A DNA stretch of 6,364 nt from an uncultured Erysipelotrichaceae bacterium (GTDB lineage: Bacteria > Bacillota_I > Bacilli_A > Erysipelotrichales > Erysipelotrichaceae), in contig CACZTC010000140.1 of NCBI GenBank assembly GCA_902784015.1, positions 1 through 6,364 of the forward strand, given 5' to 3'. The position numbers were made by a program, and so were the translations under genes. Position 1 is the first letter of the stretch. Each line of letters starts with the position of its first letter. The notes beneath the pieces are model-generated. The model was not told the origin of the DNA and made no database searches. It was given only the letters and a program-made list of their open reading frames with translations. Positions 1 to 6,364 of this stretch are shown here, piece by piece.

Positions 1-395
1 TCATTACCACTTTCTTTTTTGCCATCTAAATCTTCATATCTTGTATTCTGCATAAGCACGATACTACCTTCTTCTTGATTGGCTACTGCTTCTTCAAGTT
101 CTTTTCCTCTAGTTGCATTCACAAATGTAACTGGTGCACTTTGAAGAGATGCCAAACAATCAGCCACGATAGACATATCATTCTTAGCTAGATCTTCTTC
201 AGTTTTAACTTTACCTAAATGGCTTAATAATAATACTTTTGCGCCATTTTCTGTTAGGTAATTAATTGTTGGAAGAGCAGCACGAACTCTATTATCATCC
301 GTAATTACTCCCTCCTTATGAGGAACGTTAAAATCTACACGAACGATAACATGCTTTCCCTTAACGTCCAAGTCTTTTAATGTTAATTTAGACAT
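1..395 (-). CDS. pgk: Phosphoglycerate kinase, N-terminal part (runs off the left edge)
   Basis: Phosphoglycerate kinase is the cytosolic glycolytic enzyme that moves a phosphate between 1,3-bisphosphoglycerate and ADP, giving 3-phosphoglycerate and ATP. The first 131 residues are visible, about a third of the usual ~395-residue protein. They are the start of the N-terminal substrate-binding domain. Family signatures are present: RVDFNVP at 19-25 (D21 and N23 contact 3-phosphoglycerate), R36 in the [11 protein letters not shown] stretch, SHLGK at 58-62, and NTRYE at 117-121 (R119 is the conserved substrate arginine). The DGKKESGN stretch at 124-131 also fits the family. The ATG is set by AGGAGGA at 405-411, 9 nt upstream. 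The frame is intact up to the edge. It has its own promoter after the glg terminator, so it is probably a separate transcription unit. Identity is secure; the rest of the gene and anything downstream are not visible. Confidence 0.97.
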   Translation of the reverse strand, partial: MSKLTLKDLDVKGKHVIVRVDFNVPHKEGVITDDNRVRAALPTINYLTENGAKVLLLSHLGKVKTEEDLAKNDMSIVADCLASLQSAPVTFVNATRGKELEEAVANQEEGSIVLMQNTRYEDLDGKKESGN

Positions 396-426
396 TATAT
401 GTAATCCTCCTATATTAGCTCTAATA

Positions 427-453
427 ATTATATCACTGTATTACTTTTGTGAA
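427..453 (-). promoter_or_regulatory. Probable pgk promoter with extended -10
   Basis: On the minus strand a perfect TATAAT (427-432) is directly preceded by TGA, giving the extended -10 motif TGnTATAAT (427-435). A TTCACA box (448-453) matches the -35 consensus at 5 of 6 positions, but the spacer is only 15 nt, shorter than the usual 17. The extended -10 could compensate. Transcription would start near 420, leaving a leader of about 25 nt that holds the AGGAGGA ribosome binding site. The site lies just past the glgA terminator, as expected for an independent pgk unit. Inferred from sequence only. Confidence 0.65.
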
Positions 454-475
454 TCATTTAACATATTTATTTTTT

Positions 476-503
476 AAAAAATGAAGGAATATTCCTTCAT
501 CTT
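476..503 (-). terminator. Intrinsic terminator of the glgC-glgD-glgA operon
   Basis: A perfect 20-bp palindrome at 481-500 (half-site ATGAAGGAAT) folds as an 8-bp stem with a 4-nt loop. On the minus strand a run of T continues from the stem end through 476. The stem can be lengthened at its base by a G-U pair and two A-U pairs that use bases of the glgA TAA stop codon. The T-run lies only on the side downstream of glgA; on the plus strand the hairpin is preceded by A and not followed by T. It therefore works in the glg direction and separates that operon from pgk. Confidence 0.85.
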
Positions 504-1953
504 AATCAGCCCAATTACAGATTTCATAATAAAGTTGTTCATAAGTAGCAGCACTTTTATCCCAACTTAAATCCTCTGTCATAGCTGTTTTAATTAAACC
601 TTTCCATCCTGGTTTATTATTGTAATATTGATCGATAGCGTAATTGAGCGTATATACCATATCGCTCGCATTAGCAGCCCAGAATGAGAAACCATTGCCT
701 TCGCCCGTATATTTATTATATGGATTTACTGTATCCTTTAGTCCACCTGTTTCTCTAACTAATGGTAAAGTTCCATAACGTAAAGCGATAAGTTGTCCTA
801 TACCACATGGTTCATATAAAGAAGGCATTAAGAATAAATCAGAACCTGCATATATACGATGAGCTAATTCCTCATTATAGCCGCAATAATAAACAGCTCT
901 TCCTTTATAAGCATCTTCCATCCATTTAAAGCTATCTTCAGCTGCACTCTCACCTGTTCCTAAGATAACTAATTGAATATCCATCGCCATGATTTCATTG
1001 ATTTTGTCCGTTATCATATAGACACCTTTTTGATTGGTCAATCTTGATACTATCCCAATCATAGCTACATCATCTCTAACTTCTAAACCTAATTCTTTTT
1101 GAAGAGCTTCTTTATTAGCACGCTTACCAGAAACATAAGAGCGTACATCATAATTTTTAGCTAAATGCTTATCTGTTTTAGGATTCCATTCATCTATATC
1201 AATACCATTGATAATGCCCCATAAATCATATTTGCGATAGCGTAAGATTGAATCCATTCTTTCGCCATAGCTCTCAGTTAATATTTCTTGTGCATATGTT
1301 GGTGATACAGTTGTAATTTTATCTGCATAAACAATACCAGCTTTCATAAAAGAAATACCAGAATCAAATTTTATAGCGCCTGTATCAAAATAATAATAAT
1401 CTAAGCCCAAGCAGCTTGGTAACATATCAACACCAAAGTTACCTTGGAAAGCCATATTATGAATAGTATAAACATGTTTTATATTTTGATAGCGATAATC
1501 ATCGCTATAACAAGCATGAGCTAATAATGGTATCATACCTGTTTGCCAATCATTACTATGTATAACATTTGGCCACCAATCAATGAAATATATCATGTCT
1601 AATACAGCTCGTGAAAAGAAAGCGAATCTTTCACCATCATCTTCATAGCCATATAAACCATCTCTTTCAAAATATGCTTGATGTTCAATAAAATAATAAA
1701 CAACATTATCTACTTTAGCACTATAGAAAGTAGCTGGCTGATCTATCCAACCTGAATGTACTTCTACGGTACCTAATCTTTCTAAGTCATCATAATATTT
1801 TTCTATTATTTTTTTATAAAGAGGCAAAACTACTCTAACATCATGACCTCTTTTCGCTAAAGCTTTAGGTAAGCTACCTATAACATCAGCTAGTCCCCCA
1901 GTTTTAATAAATGGTAAACCTTCACTAGCTACAAATAATACAGATCTACTCAT
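502..1953 (-). CDS. glgA: Glycogen synthase (ADP-glucose dependent, GT5)
   Basis: Cytosolic glucosyltransferase that adds glucose from ADP-glucose to the non-reducing end of an alpha-1,4-glucan. At 483 residues it has the usual bacterial GlgA length (~480). The N-terminal Rossmann half carries KTGGL at 17-21 (K17 binds the nucleotide sugar), HSNDWQT at 132-138 and TIHN at 163-166 (H165 is the expected active-site His). NGIDIDEWNP at 249-258 marks the region near the domain junction. The C-terminal half carries SRLTNQKG at 303-310 (R304 and K309 contact the donor phosphates) and EPCGIGQL at 381-388, with E381 as the conserved active-site Glu. It ends with the typical DLSWDKSAATYEQLY helix at 461-475. 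The start has AGAGG at 1960-1964, 6 nt upstream and overlapping the glgD stop. It is the last gene of the operon, and the terminator starts at its TAA stop. No truncation or missing key residue was seen. Confidence 0.97.
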   Translation of the reverse strand: MSRSVLFVASEGLPFIKTGGLADVIGSLPKALAKRGHDVRVVLPLYKKIIEKYYDDLERLGTVEVHSGWIDQPATFYSAKVDNVVYYFIEHQAYFERDGLYGYEDDGERFAFFSRAVLDMIYFIDWWPNVIHSNDWQTGMIPLLAHACYSDDYRYQNIKHVYTIHNMAFQGNFGVDMLPSCLGLDYYYFDTGAIKFDSGISFMKAGIVYADKITTVSPTYAQEILTESYGERMDSILRYRKYDLWGIINGIDIDEWNPKTDKHLAKNYDVRSYVSGKRANKEALQKELGLEVRDDVAMIGIVSRLTNQKGVYMITDKINEIMAMDIQLVILGTGESAAEDSFKWMEDAYKGRAVYYCGYNEELAHRIYAGSDLFLMPSLYEPCGIGQLIALRYGTLPLVRETGGLKDTVNPYNKYTGEGNGFSFWAANASDMVYTLNYAIDQYYNNKPGWKGLIKTAMTEDLSWDKSAATYEQLYYEICNWAD

Positions 1954-1962
1954 AAATTACCT

Positions 1963-3075
1963 CTAAATTCTATCTCTGCGTTTTACATATACAGGTTCTT
2001 CATCAGTACCTACTAATTCTTTAACATGATGAATAATTGCATATTTATCTACAACTACATGATCTAATTTTGCATTTTCACCAATATAACTGCCTGGAAG
2101 AATAATACTATCTTTAACTACAGCACCTTTACTAACAGTTACATTTCTAGAAATGATACTATCAGTAATAGTTCCATCTATCTTACAACCATTTGCTATC
2201 ACTGAACCTTTGACACTTGAACCTTTCGCATATGTTGAAGGACTAGAGTCATTAGTTTGTGTATATATTGGCCAATCAGCTTTAAATAAGCTAGCAGCTA
2301 CACTACGATCTCTTAATTCCATATTAGTTTGGTAATATTTAGCTAATGAATTAATACATCTAACATAGCCTTTTATTTGATAACCTTTTATTTTTAATTC
2401 ATGTTCTGAATCACGCAAAATATCTTTGAACCAATATAAAGAAGAAGTTTCAGCTGCTTTATGAACTAAGTCAATGAATAATTCTTTACTCATGACATAA
2501 GCTTCTAAAGAGATATATTTATTCTTTGTATTACCTCTATTTTTGCCAAACCAAGTAACTCTTTTATTCTCATCCATTTGTAAAGTATCACAAGCTAAGA
2601 AGCTATTTTTAGCATCACTAGTACTTGTATAAAGAATCGTTACATCGGCTTTACTTTTTAAATGTTCTTCTAAAACATTATTGAAATTAATACTATAAAT
2701 GAAATAACTTGGTGCTATTACAACATATGGATTATGATCACTTTCGATATATTGCATATTCAAAATGAAATTAGCGACATCATTATTATATACAGGTGAA
2801 GAAAAGCTCTTCTCCCCAAATAGAATTCTTAATTGTCCTCTTTTTTCATTGATATTGTAGTGAGAACCAGTTCCAAGATGTGCAAATAAATTTCTTGGTT
2901 TTTCCTTACAATATACATGCACATTATTGATTCCTGAATTAGTCATATTACTGAGAATAAAATCAATAATACGATATCTACCTAAAAAGGCCATCGCTGG
3001 AACAGGACGATATTCTCCTAGACCATCAACTGTTGCAACATTATCTTCAAAATTAATAATTCCTAATGCGTCCAT
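1963..3075 (-). CDS. glgD: GlgD, non-catalytic ADP-glucose pyrophosphorylase-like subunit
   Basis: A paralogue of GlgC (370 residues, similar length) that probably assembles with GlgC and adjusts its activity rather than making ADP-glucose itself. Homology is clear: RYRIIDF-LSNMTNSGI at 33-49 matches [17 protein letters not shown] of GlgC, and a left-handed beta-helix of hexapeptide repeats fills about 283-345. The catalytic features are gone. The N-terminal GGRGTRL nucleotide loop is absent, with INFEDNVATVDGLGEYRP in its place. The SGDH catalytic Asp region of GlgC aligns with APSYFIYSINF at about 121-131. The FEEKP sugar-phosphate motif is replaced by WFGKNRGN at 175-182. This pattern is known for GlgD of Bacillota, where the GlgC-GlgD complex has been studied in Geobacillus. 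The start has AGGAGG at 3081-3086 with 5-nt spacing. It is co-transcribed between glgC and glgA with 9-nt gaps on both sides. Confidence 0.93.
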   Translation of the reverse strand: MDALGIINFEDNVATVDGLGEYRPVPAMAFLGRYRIIDFILSNMTNSGINNVHVYCKEKPRNLFAHLGTGSHYNINEKRGQLRILFGEKSFSSPVYNNDVANFILNMQYIESDHNPYVVIAPSYFIYSINFNNVLEEHLKSKADVTILYTSTSDAKNSFLACDTLQMDENKRVTWFGKNRGNTKNKYISLEAYVMSKELFIDLVHKAAETSSLYWFKDILRDSEHELKIKGYQIKGYVRCINSLAKYYQTNMELRDRSVAASLFKADWPIYTQTNDSSPSTYAKGSSVKGSVIANGCKIDGTITDSIISRNVTVSKGAVVKDSIILPGSYIGENAKLDHVVVDKYAIIHHVKELVGTDEEPVYVKRRDRI

Positions 3076-3084
3076 AATTTCCTC

Positions 3085-4218
3085 CTATTCCATTACCTTT
3101 TTATCAATTAATTCAATGTGCTCACTATTAGCACTGCCAACTTTAACTCCTGGTCCAATCTCCACGCCATCAGCCACAATGCATCTAGTAACTCTTGCCC
3201 CTTCACCGATTTTAGCGCCAGGATTAATAACTGAATCTATTACTTTCGCATCTTTACCAATATAGCTATTTGTACCTAGGATTGAATTTTTTGCCATTCC
3301 TAAAACAACTGCACCTTGAGTGATATATGCATTATCAATTGAAGCATCTTCACCTATAAAAGCAGGTAAGACATTTAAATTCTCTGTATATATCTTCCAT
3401 GATTCATCAGCTAAATCTAATTGATTATTATTTTTCAATAAATCCATATTAGCTTCCCATAATGAATCGATGGTACCTACATCTTTCCAATAACCTTTAA
3501 ACTTATATGTAGCTAATCTCTTTTTATCTTTTAAATATGTTGGAATAATATCTTTACCAAAGTCATGAGATGATTCTTCATTCTTATCATCCTGCATTAA
3601 ATATTTTCTTAGCGTTTTATAATTAAAAATATAAATACCCATAGAAGCTAGATTTGATTTTGGATGAGCAGGTTTTTCTTCAAATTCCTTTATCATGCCC
3701 TTCTTATCACAATTCATAATACCAAAGCGTGAAGCTTCTTTTAGAGATACTTCTAATACCGCAATTGTGGCATCAGCTTCCATTTCTTTATGGGTTTTGA
3801 GCATGTCATCATAATCCATTTTATAGATATGATCGCCTGATAATATCAAAAGATATTCAGGATCTATTTGATCAAGGAAATCAATATTTTGAGTAATCGC
3901 ATCTGCTGTACCACGATATACTTCTAAACCGGTTGTATCCTTTTCTCTTGGTGTTAAAACATATACACCACCATCATTTGTGTTAAGTCCCCAGAATTGA
4001 TCTTTAGCTACATAAGCATTTAATAATACCGATTCATATTGTGTCAAAACACCTACGGTATTCACTCCTGAGTTAGCACAATTACTTAAAGGAAAATCTA
4101 TGATTCTATATTTTCCACCAAAGTGAACTGCAGGTTTGGCTACTTTTTTAGTTAGACCATAAAGTCTAGTACCTCTACCTCCCGCAAGAATCATCGCTGC
4201 CATTAAATTTGGTCTCAT
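3085..4218 (-). CDS. glgC: Glucose-1-phosphate adenylyltransferase (ADP-glucose pyrophosphorylase)
   Basis: Catalyses ATP + glucose-1-phosphate to ADP-glucose + pyrophosphate, the committed and usually allosterically controlled step of bacterial glycogen synthesis. The 377 residues hold an N-terminal nucleotidyltransferase domain (about 5-260) and a C-terminal left-handed beta-helix with hexapeptide repeats (about 285-365). Visible motifs are LAGGRGTRL at 11-19, KPA at 28-30, [11 protein letters not shown] at 36-46, SGDH at 127-130 (D129 is the catalytic metal-binding Asp), FEEKP at 179-183 (K182 binds the sugar phosphate) and YWKDVGT at 243-249. All catalytic residues are present, in contrast to the downstream GlgD. 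Met6 and Met9 are possible in-frame starts, but the strong GGAGGAG at 4226-4232 fits Met1. It is the first gene of the glg operon, after a 56-nt gap that holds a candidate promoter. Being 377 residues it resembles Bacillota GlgC (~380) more than the longer enterobacterial form (~430). Confidence 0.97.
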   Translation of the reverse strand: MRPNLMAAMILAGGRGTRLYGLTKKVAKPAVHFGGKYRIIDFPLSNCANSGVNTVGVLTQYESVLLNAYVAKDQFWGLNTNDGGVYVLTPREKDTTGLEVYRGTADAITQNIDFLDQIDPEYLLILSGDHIYKMDYDDMLKTHKEMEADATIAVLEVSLKEASRFGIMNCDKKGMIKEFEEKPAHPKSNLASMGIYIFNYKTLRKYLMQDDKNEESSHDFGKDIIPTYLKDKKRLATYKFKGYWKDVGTIDSLWEANMDLLKNNNQLDLADESWKIYTENLNVLPAFIGEDASIDNAYITQGAVVLGMAKNSILGTNSYIGKDAKVIDSVINPGAKIGEGARVTRCIVADGVEIGPGVKVGSANSEHIELIDKKVME

Positions 4219-4225
4219 TATCTTA

Positions 4226-4232
4226 CTCCTCC
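4226..4232 (-). promoter_or_regulatory. Ribosome binding site of glgC (decides the start)
   Basis: GGAGGAG on the minus strand lies 7 nt before the ATG at 4218. The reading frame has two more ATGs at codons 6 and 9 that would still keep the nucleotide loop. No comparable purine box sits before those, so the first ATG is the best start. Confidence 0.85.
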
Positions 4233-4251
4233 AACACCTAATTACATCTTA

Positions 4252-4280
4252 ATTATAATATATCTACTAAGTCTTCACAT
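4252..4280 (-). promoter_or_regulatory. Candidate glgC promoter
   Basis: The minus strand has a perfect TATAAT at 4252-4257 in the gap between folC and glgC. At a 17-nt spacer the -35 position (4275-4280) reads ATGTGA, only 3 of 6 matches, and overlaps the folC stop. There is no TG before the -10. Such a weak -35 may mean that an activator is needed, or that the operon is partly read from the folC transcript, since no terminator is visible after folC. A dyad (TAATTA, 5-nt spacer, TAATTA; 4239-4244 and 4250-4255) overlaps the -10 and likely start point and could be an operator. Inference only. Confidence 0.4.
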
Positions 4281-5489
4281 ATCTTTATTCAATAAAAACT
4301 CTCGAACGATAGATATGAAATAAAGAGATCCTGTAATTAAAATAGAACCATCATTTATTTCTTCTATGCTTTCATTAATTGCTTGTTTATAATCAAGATA
4401 TTTATATTCACTAATATCATCATATTCATCGATATGTCTAATTCGAGGATTATCAAATTCAGTTATGATAACTTTTTGACTGACTTTTTTTAATTGATTA
4501 ACCATCGCAATTCCTGGCTTATCTTTTAAAGATGCAAATATAGTAATAATAGGTTTAGCTAAATAATCACTAGCTTCTAATAAAGCTTTAAGACCATCCA
4601 TATTATGAGCCCCATCTATCACAATCAATGGCTTATCATTTATTGTTTCAAATCTTCCTGCCCACAAACTATCTTTAATAGCTTTTTTTATTATGTCTTC
4701 CTTTATATCTATTCCTAATGCCCAAGCTACATTTAAAGCTAAGGCCGCATTACGTTTTTGATAAGAACCACCTTTTATTTCATATTCATTATCTTTAAAA
4801 ATAAAAGAATGACTTCCTGTTTTAAAATATTTTGTTTCTAGGACATTAGCTTTTTCATATCTAGCTTTTTTATAAATTATCTTTTTAGCTTTTTTATTTA
4901 TTTTAGCGCCAATTATAACAGTCGTATTCTTTTTAATGATGCCTGCTTTTTCAAAAGCTATTTGTTCTAATTTATCTCCTAAAATATCTTGATGATCTAT
5001 ACCGATGCTGGTGATTACTTCTAAGATAGTATTATCTATCACATTAGTATTATCTAATCTTCCCCCTAAGCCCGTCTCTAATAAAACATAATCAACTTTT
5101 TGATAAGAGAAATAAGCCAAAGCTATTAATAGATCTATCTCAAACATCCCTAAATCATATTTTTCAATTATCTTTTCAAATTTCTTTAAATAATAATTAA
5201 AAGATGATTCTTTTATCCATTCATTATTGATACATATTCTATCAAAATGAGAAATAAGATGAGGAGATGTAAATGTTGCAACTTTATAACCACTACTCAT
5301 CAATATATCTTTAACATAATTTAGTGTACTTCCTTTACCATTAGTGCCCGCAAAATGTATTATTCTTAATTTTTCTTCTGGTCTACCTATTTCTTTTAAA
5401 GCTTCTTTCATGGGTAAAAGTCCATGGTGTCTATTCTTTCGCGCCATGACATAATTAACATCTTTTTTTATATTTTTTTTATTTATCAT
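4275..5489 (-). CDS. folC: Folylpolyglutamate synthase / dihydrofolate synthase family protein
   Basis: A cytosolic ATP-dependent ligase of the Mur-ligase superfamily. FolC proteins add glutamate to tetrahydrofolates, and in many bacteria also to dihydropteroate to form dihydrofolate; which activities this one has cannot be read from sequence. Family motifs are intact: P-loop GTNGKGST at 48-55, TSPHL at 74-78, LETGLGGRLDNTN at 137-149, IGIDHQD at 163-169, FEKAGIIK at 179-186 (K181 is probably the carbamylated metal-site lysine), WAGRFE at 276-281 and DGAHN at 292-296, in the C-terminal domain that binds ATP and glutamate. At 404 residues it is slightly shorter than the common 420-430, with a short N-terminus. 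The ATG overlaps the ung stop (ATGA) and no Shine-Dalgarno is seen, so translation probably depends on ung. Met15 (ATG at 5445-5447) is an alternative start but also lacks a ribosome site. Codons 4-9 are A-rich. Confidence 0.94.
   Translation of the reverse strand: MINKKNIKKDVNYVMARKNRHHGLLPMKEALKEIGRPEEKLRIIHFAGTNGKGSTLNYVKDILMSSGYKVATFTSPHLISHFDRICINNEWIKESSFNYYLKKFEKIIEKYDLGMFEIDLLIALAYFSYQKVDYVLLETGLGGRLDNTNVIDNTILEVITSIGIDHQDILGDKLEQIAFEKAGIIKKNTTVIIGAKINKKAKKIIYKKARYEKANVLETKYFKTGSHSFIFKDNEYEIKGGSYQKRNAALALNVAWALGIDIKEDIIKKAIKDSLWAGRFETINDKPLIVIDGAHNMDGLKALLEASDYLAKPIITIFASLKDKPGIAMVNQLKKVSQKVIITEFDNPRIRHIDEYDDISEYKYLDYKQAINESIEEINDGSILITGSLYFISIVREFLLNKDM
5483..5489 (-). other. ung/folC stop-start overlap with tandem stop codons
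   Basis: On the minus strand ATGA holds the folC start (5489-5487) and the ung TGA stop (5488-5486). The next in-frame ung codon is TAA (5485-5483), so ung has two stops in a row. No AGGAGG-like site precedes the folC ATG; the bases before it read ATTCCTAATAT. Re-initiation by ribosomes finishing ung is the likely mode of folC translation. Confidence 0.75.
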
Positions 5490-6142
5490 ATATTAGGAAT
5501 TTGCCAATCTATTTCTTCATGCCTATTATCTTTCAAAAATTTATTCGCTTTAGAAAAATGTTTACAACCAAAAAAACCATTATATGCAGATAAAGGGCTT
5601 GGATGAGCTGCTTCTAAAACTAAATGATGATTATCAATCATATTAGCTTTACTCCTAGCATCCCTTCCCCATAATAAGAAAACTATTCCTTCTTTTTTAT
5701 TATTAATCTTTTTAATTACATTATCCGTAAATATTTCCCAACCTTTATTCGCATGTGATCTAGGTTTACTATCTTGGACGCTCATGACTGTATTCAAAAG
5801 GAAAACACCTTGTTTAGCCCATGGCATTAAATAACCATTATTAGGAATGAATAAGCCTAAATCATCCTGTAATTCTTTATATATATTTAATAAGCTAGGT
5901 GGTATCGCAATACCTTTATTAACAGAAAAACTAAGTCCATGAGCTTGGTTAGTCTGATGGTAAGGATCTTGCCCTAATATTACTACTTTTATATCTTCAT
6001 ATGAACATGCTTTAAAAGCCGTAAAGACCTTTTCTTTAGGTGGATATATTTTTTTATGGGCATATTCTTCATGAAGAAAATTAGATAATTCTTTAAAGTA
6101 TGGTTTTTGCCACTCTTCTTCTAGCCACTCTTCCCACATCAT
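5486..6142 (-). CDS. ung: Uracil-DNA glycosylase, family 1
   Basis: Removes uracil from DNA (from cytosine deamination or dUMP misincorporation) by cutting the N-glycosidic bond, the first step of base excision repair. Its 218 residues match the usual ~220-230. Motifs are complete: GQDPYH at 57-62 (D59 activates the water), F72 in GLSFSV (uracil stacking), LLN at 115-117 (N117 recognises uracil), SHANKGWE at 129-136 and HPSPLSAYNGFFGCKHFSKAN at 180-200 (H180 catalytic, PSPL minor-groove loop). The stretch between LLNTV and SH reads MSVQDSKPR, whereas many family members have LTVR followed by small residues; this is a modest variation outside the catalytic positions. The start ATG overlaps the stop of the upstream gene and is followed by a second ATG; no good Shine-Dalgarno is seen (only AAGAAAG well upstream). 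It also overlaps folC by 4 nt. Confidence 0.97.
   Translation of the reverse strand: MMWEEWLEEEWQKPYFKELSNFLHEEYAHKKIYPPKEKVFTAFKACSYEDIKVVILGQDPYHQTNQAHGLSFSVNKGIAIPPSLLNIYKELQDDLGLFIPNNGYLMPWAKQGVFLLNTVMSVQDSKPRSHANKGWEIFTDNVIKKINNKKEGIVFLLWGRDARSKANMIDNHHLVLEAAHPSPLSAYNGFFGCKHFSKANKFLKDNRHEEIDWQIPNI
6139..6142 (-). other. 4-nt ATGA overlap between the membrane protein gene and ung
   Basis: On the minus strand ATGA contains the ung start (6142-6140) and the TGA stop of the upstream gene (6141-6139). As at ung/folC, there is no convincing ribosome binding site, which suggests that the three genes are translated as a coupled chain from one mRNA. Confidence 0.75.
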
Positions 6143-6364
6143 AGACTGAATGGATCTTTCTTTTTAGAGGAGCGACTTATGAAGAAGGCAATAATACCAA
6201 TAGCTAGGAAAATAAACGGAATCACAATATATTTATAATATTTACTTGAGAATATCGATGGCGTATCATCTTTTGATTCTGGATCACGAGGATCATTGAC
6301 TCTACCTGTAGCGATATAATTATCAACATCCTTTTCAACTATTTCATATGGTCTATCACCATAA
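6139..6364 (-). CDS. Unrecognised protein with C-terminal membrane anchor (C-terminal 74 residues only)
   Basis: I do not recognise this gene; its start lies beyond the right edge. The visible 74 residues begin YGDRPYEIVEKDVDNYIATG, probably the end of a folded domain. A polar, proline- and aspartate-rich linker follows (NDPRDPESKDDTPS, 23-36). One hydrophobic segment comes next (about 45-63, YIVIPFIFLAIGIIAFFIS, DNA about 6175-6231), then a short basic tail RSSKKKDPFSL. By the positive-inside rule the tail is cytoplasmic and the domain before the linker is outside the cell, so this looks like a surface domain held by a C-terminal membrane helix. There is no LPXTG motif. Extracellular TPM-type domain proteins can have this layout, but nothing seen here proves that. 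The frame runs to a TGA that overlaps the ung start. It is coding in all likelihood because of the overlap, the open frame and the coherent topology. Confidence 0.75.
   Translation of the reverse strand, partial: YGDRPYEIVEKDVDNYIATGRVNDPRDPESKDDTPSIFSSKYYKYIVIPFIFLAIGIIAFFISRSSKKKDPFSL

Noticed and set aside
396..501. Small gene or RNA in the gap between pgk and glgA
   Set aside because: The 106 nt are accounted for by the terminator, the pgk promoter and its ribosome site; no start codon with a useful frame was seen.
2153..2335. Open frame of 60 codons on the plus strand
   Set aside because: It lies entirely inside glgD on the opposite strand, has no ribosome binding site or recognisable domain, and mirrors the beta-helix coding region.
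2927..3265. Open frame of 112 codons on the plus strand
   Set aside because: It spans the glgD start and glgC end in antisense; both of those are firmly identified. The low-complexity, Ser/Thr/Pro-rich product is typical of an antisense shadow.
4219..4274. Riboswitch or terminator in the folC-glgC gap
   Set aside because: The gap is 56 nt and holds only a weak AT stem with no T-tract; it is too short for a known riboswitch class plus a promoter.
5487..5510. Tetrahydrofolate riboswitch or other leader RNA before folC
   Set aside because: folC overlaps ung, so there is no untranslated leader to hold one.
5424..5606. Open frame of 60 codons on the plus strand with a Phe/Ile-rich stretch
   Set aside because: It is antisense to the folC start and the ung end; its hydrophobic part comes from the A-rich coding strand of folC, not from a real membrane protein.
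4275..6142. Possible use of TGA as Trp (Mycoplasma-type code)
   Set aside because: Trp positions such as those in GlgA and Ung are read from TGG, no gene has an internal TGA, and TGA ends ung, folC and the upstream gene at positions that fit family lengths and overlaps.

Overview
The window is an AT-rich stretch of a low-GC Gram-positive genome (Bacillota). All genes lie on the minus strand, so transcription runs from high to low coordinates. Three things support the assignment: strong AGGAGG-type ribosome binding sites, a separate GlgC + GlgD pair for ADP-glucose synthesis (a Bacillota arrangement), and an intrinsic hairpin/T-tract terminator. Genes end in TGA, TAG or TAA, Trp is read from TGG, and no reading frame needs TGA as Trp, so a Mycoplasma-type code is not needed. 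An Erysipelotrichia-like or related AT-rich Bacilli host is a guess from composition and gene content.

In transcription order the layout has three blocks. (1) 6364-4275 is a tightly packed set: the C-terminus of an unrecognised protein with a membrane anchor, then ung (uracil-DNA glycosylase), then folC (folylpolyglutamate/dihydrofolate synthase). Both junctions are 4-nt ATGA overlaps without a clear Shine-Dalgarno sequence, which suggests translational coupling. (2) 4218-502 is a glycogen synthesis operon glgC-glgD-glgA, with a candidate promoter in the 56-nt gap after folC and a terminator that begins at the glgA stop codon. At both internal junctions the next gene's ribosome binding site overlaps the TAG stop of the gene before. 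(3) 395-1 is the N-terminal third of pgk (phosphoglycerate kinase), with its own extended -10 promoter in the gap after the glg terminator. It runs off the window.

GlgC makes ADP-glucose from glucose-1-phosphate and ATP. GlgD is a paralogue that has lost the nucleotide-binding and catalytic motifs and is probably a regulatory partner. GlgA transfers the glucosyl unit to the growing alpha-1,4-glucan. No branching enzyme (glgB), phosphorylase (glgP) or debranching enzyme is in view. FolC and Ung are housekeeping functions.

The window reads as ordinary core metabolism. I see no mobile element, RNA gene, CRISPR array or clear sign of a new system. The least explained item is the truncated membrane protein at the right edge.
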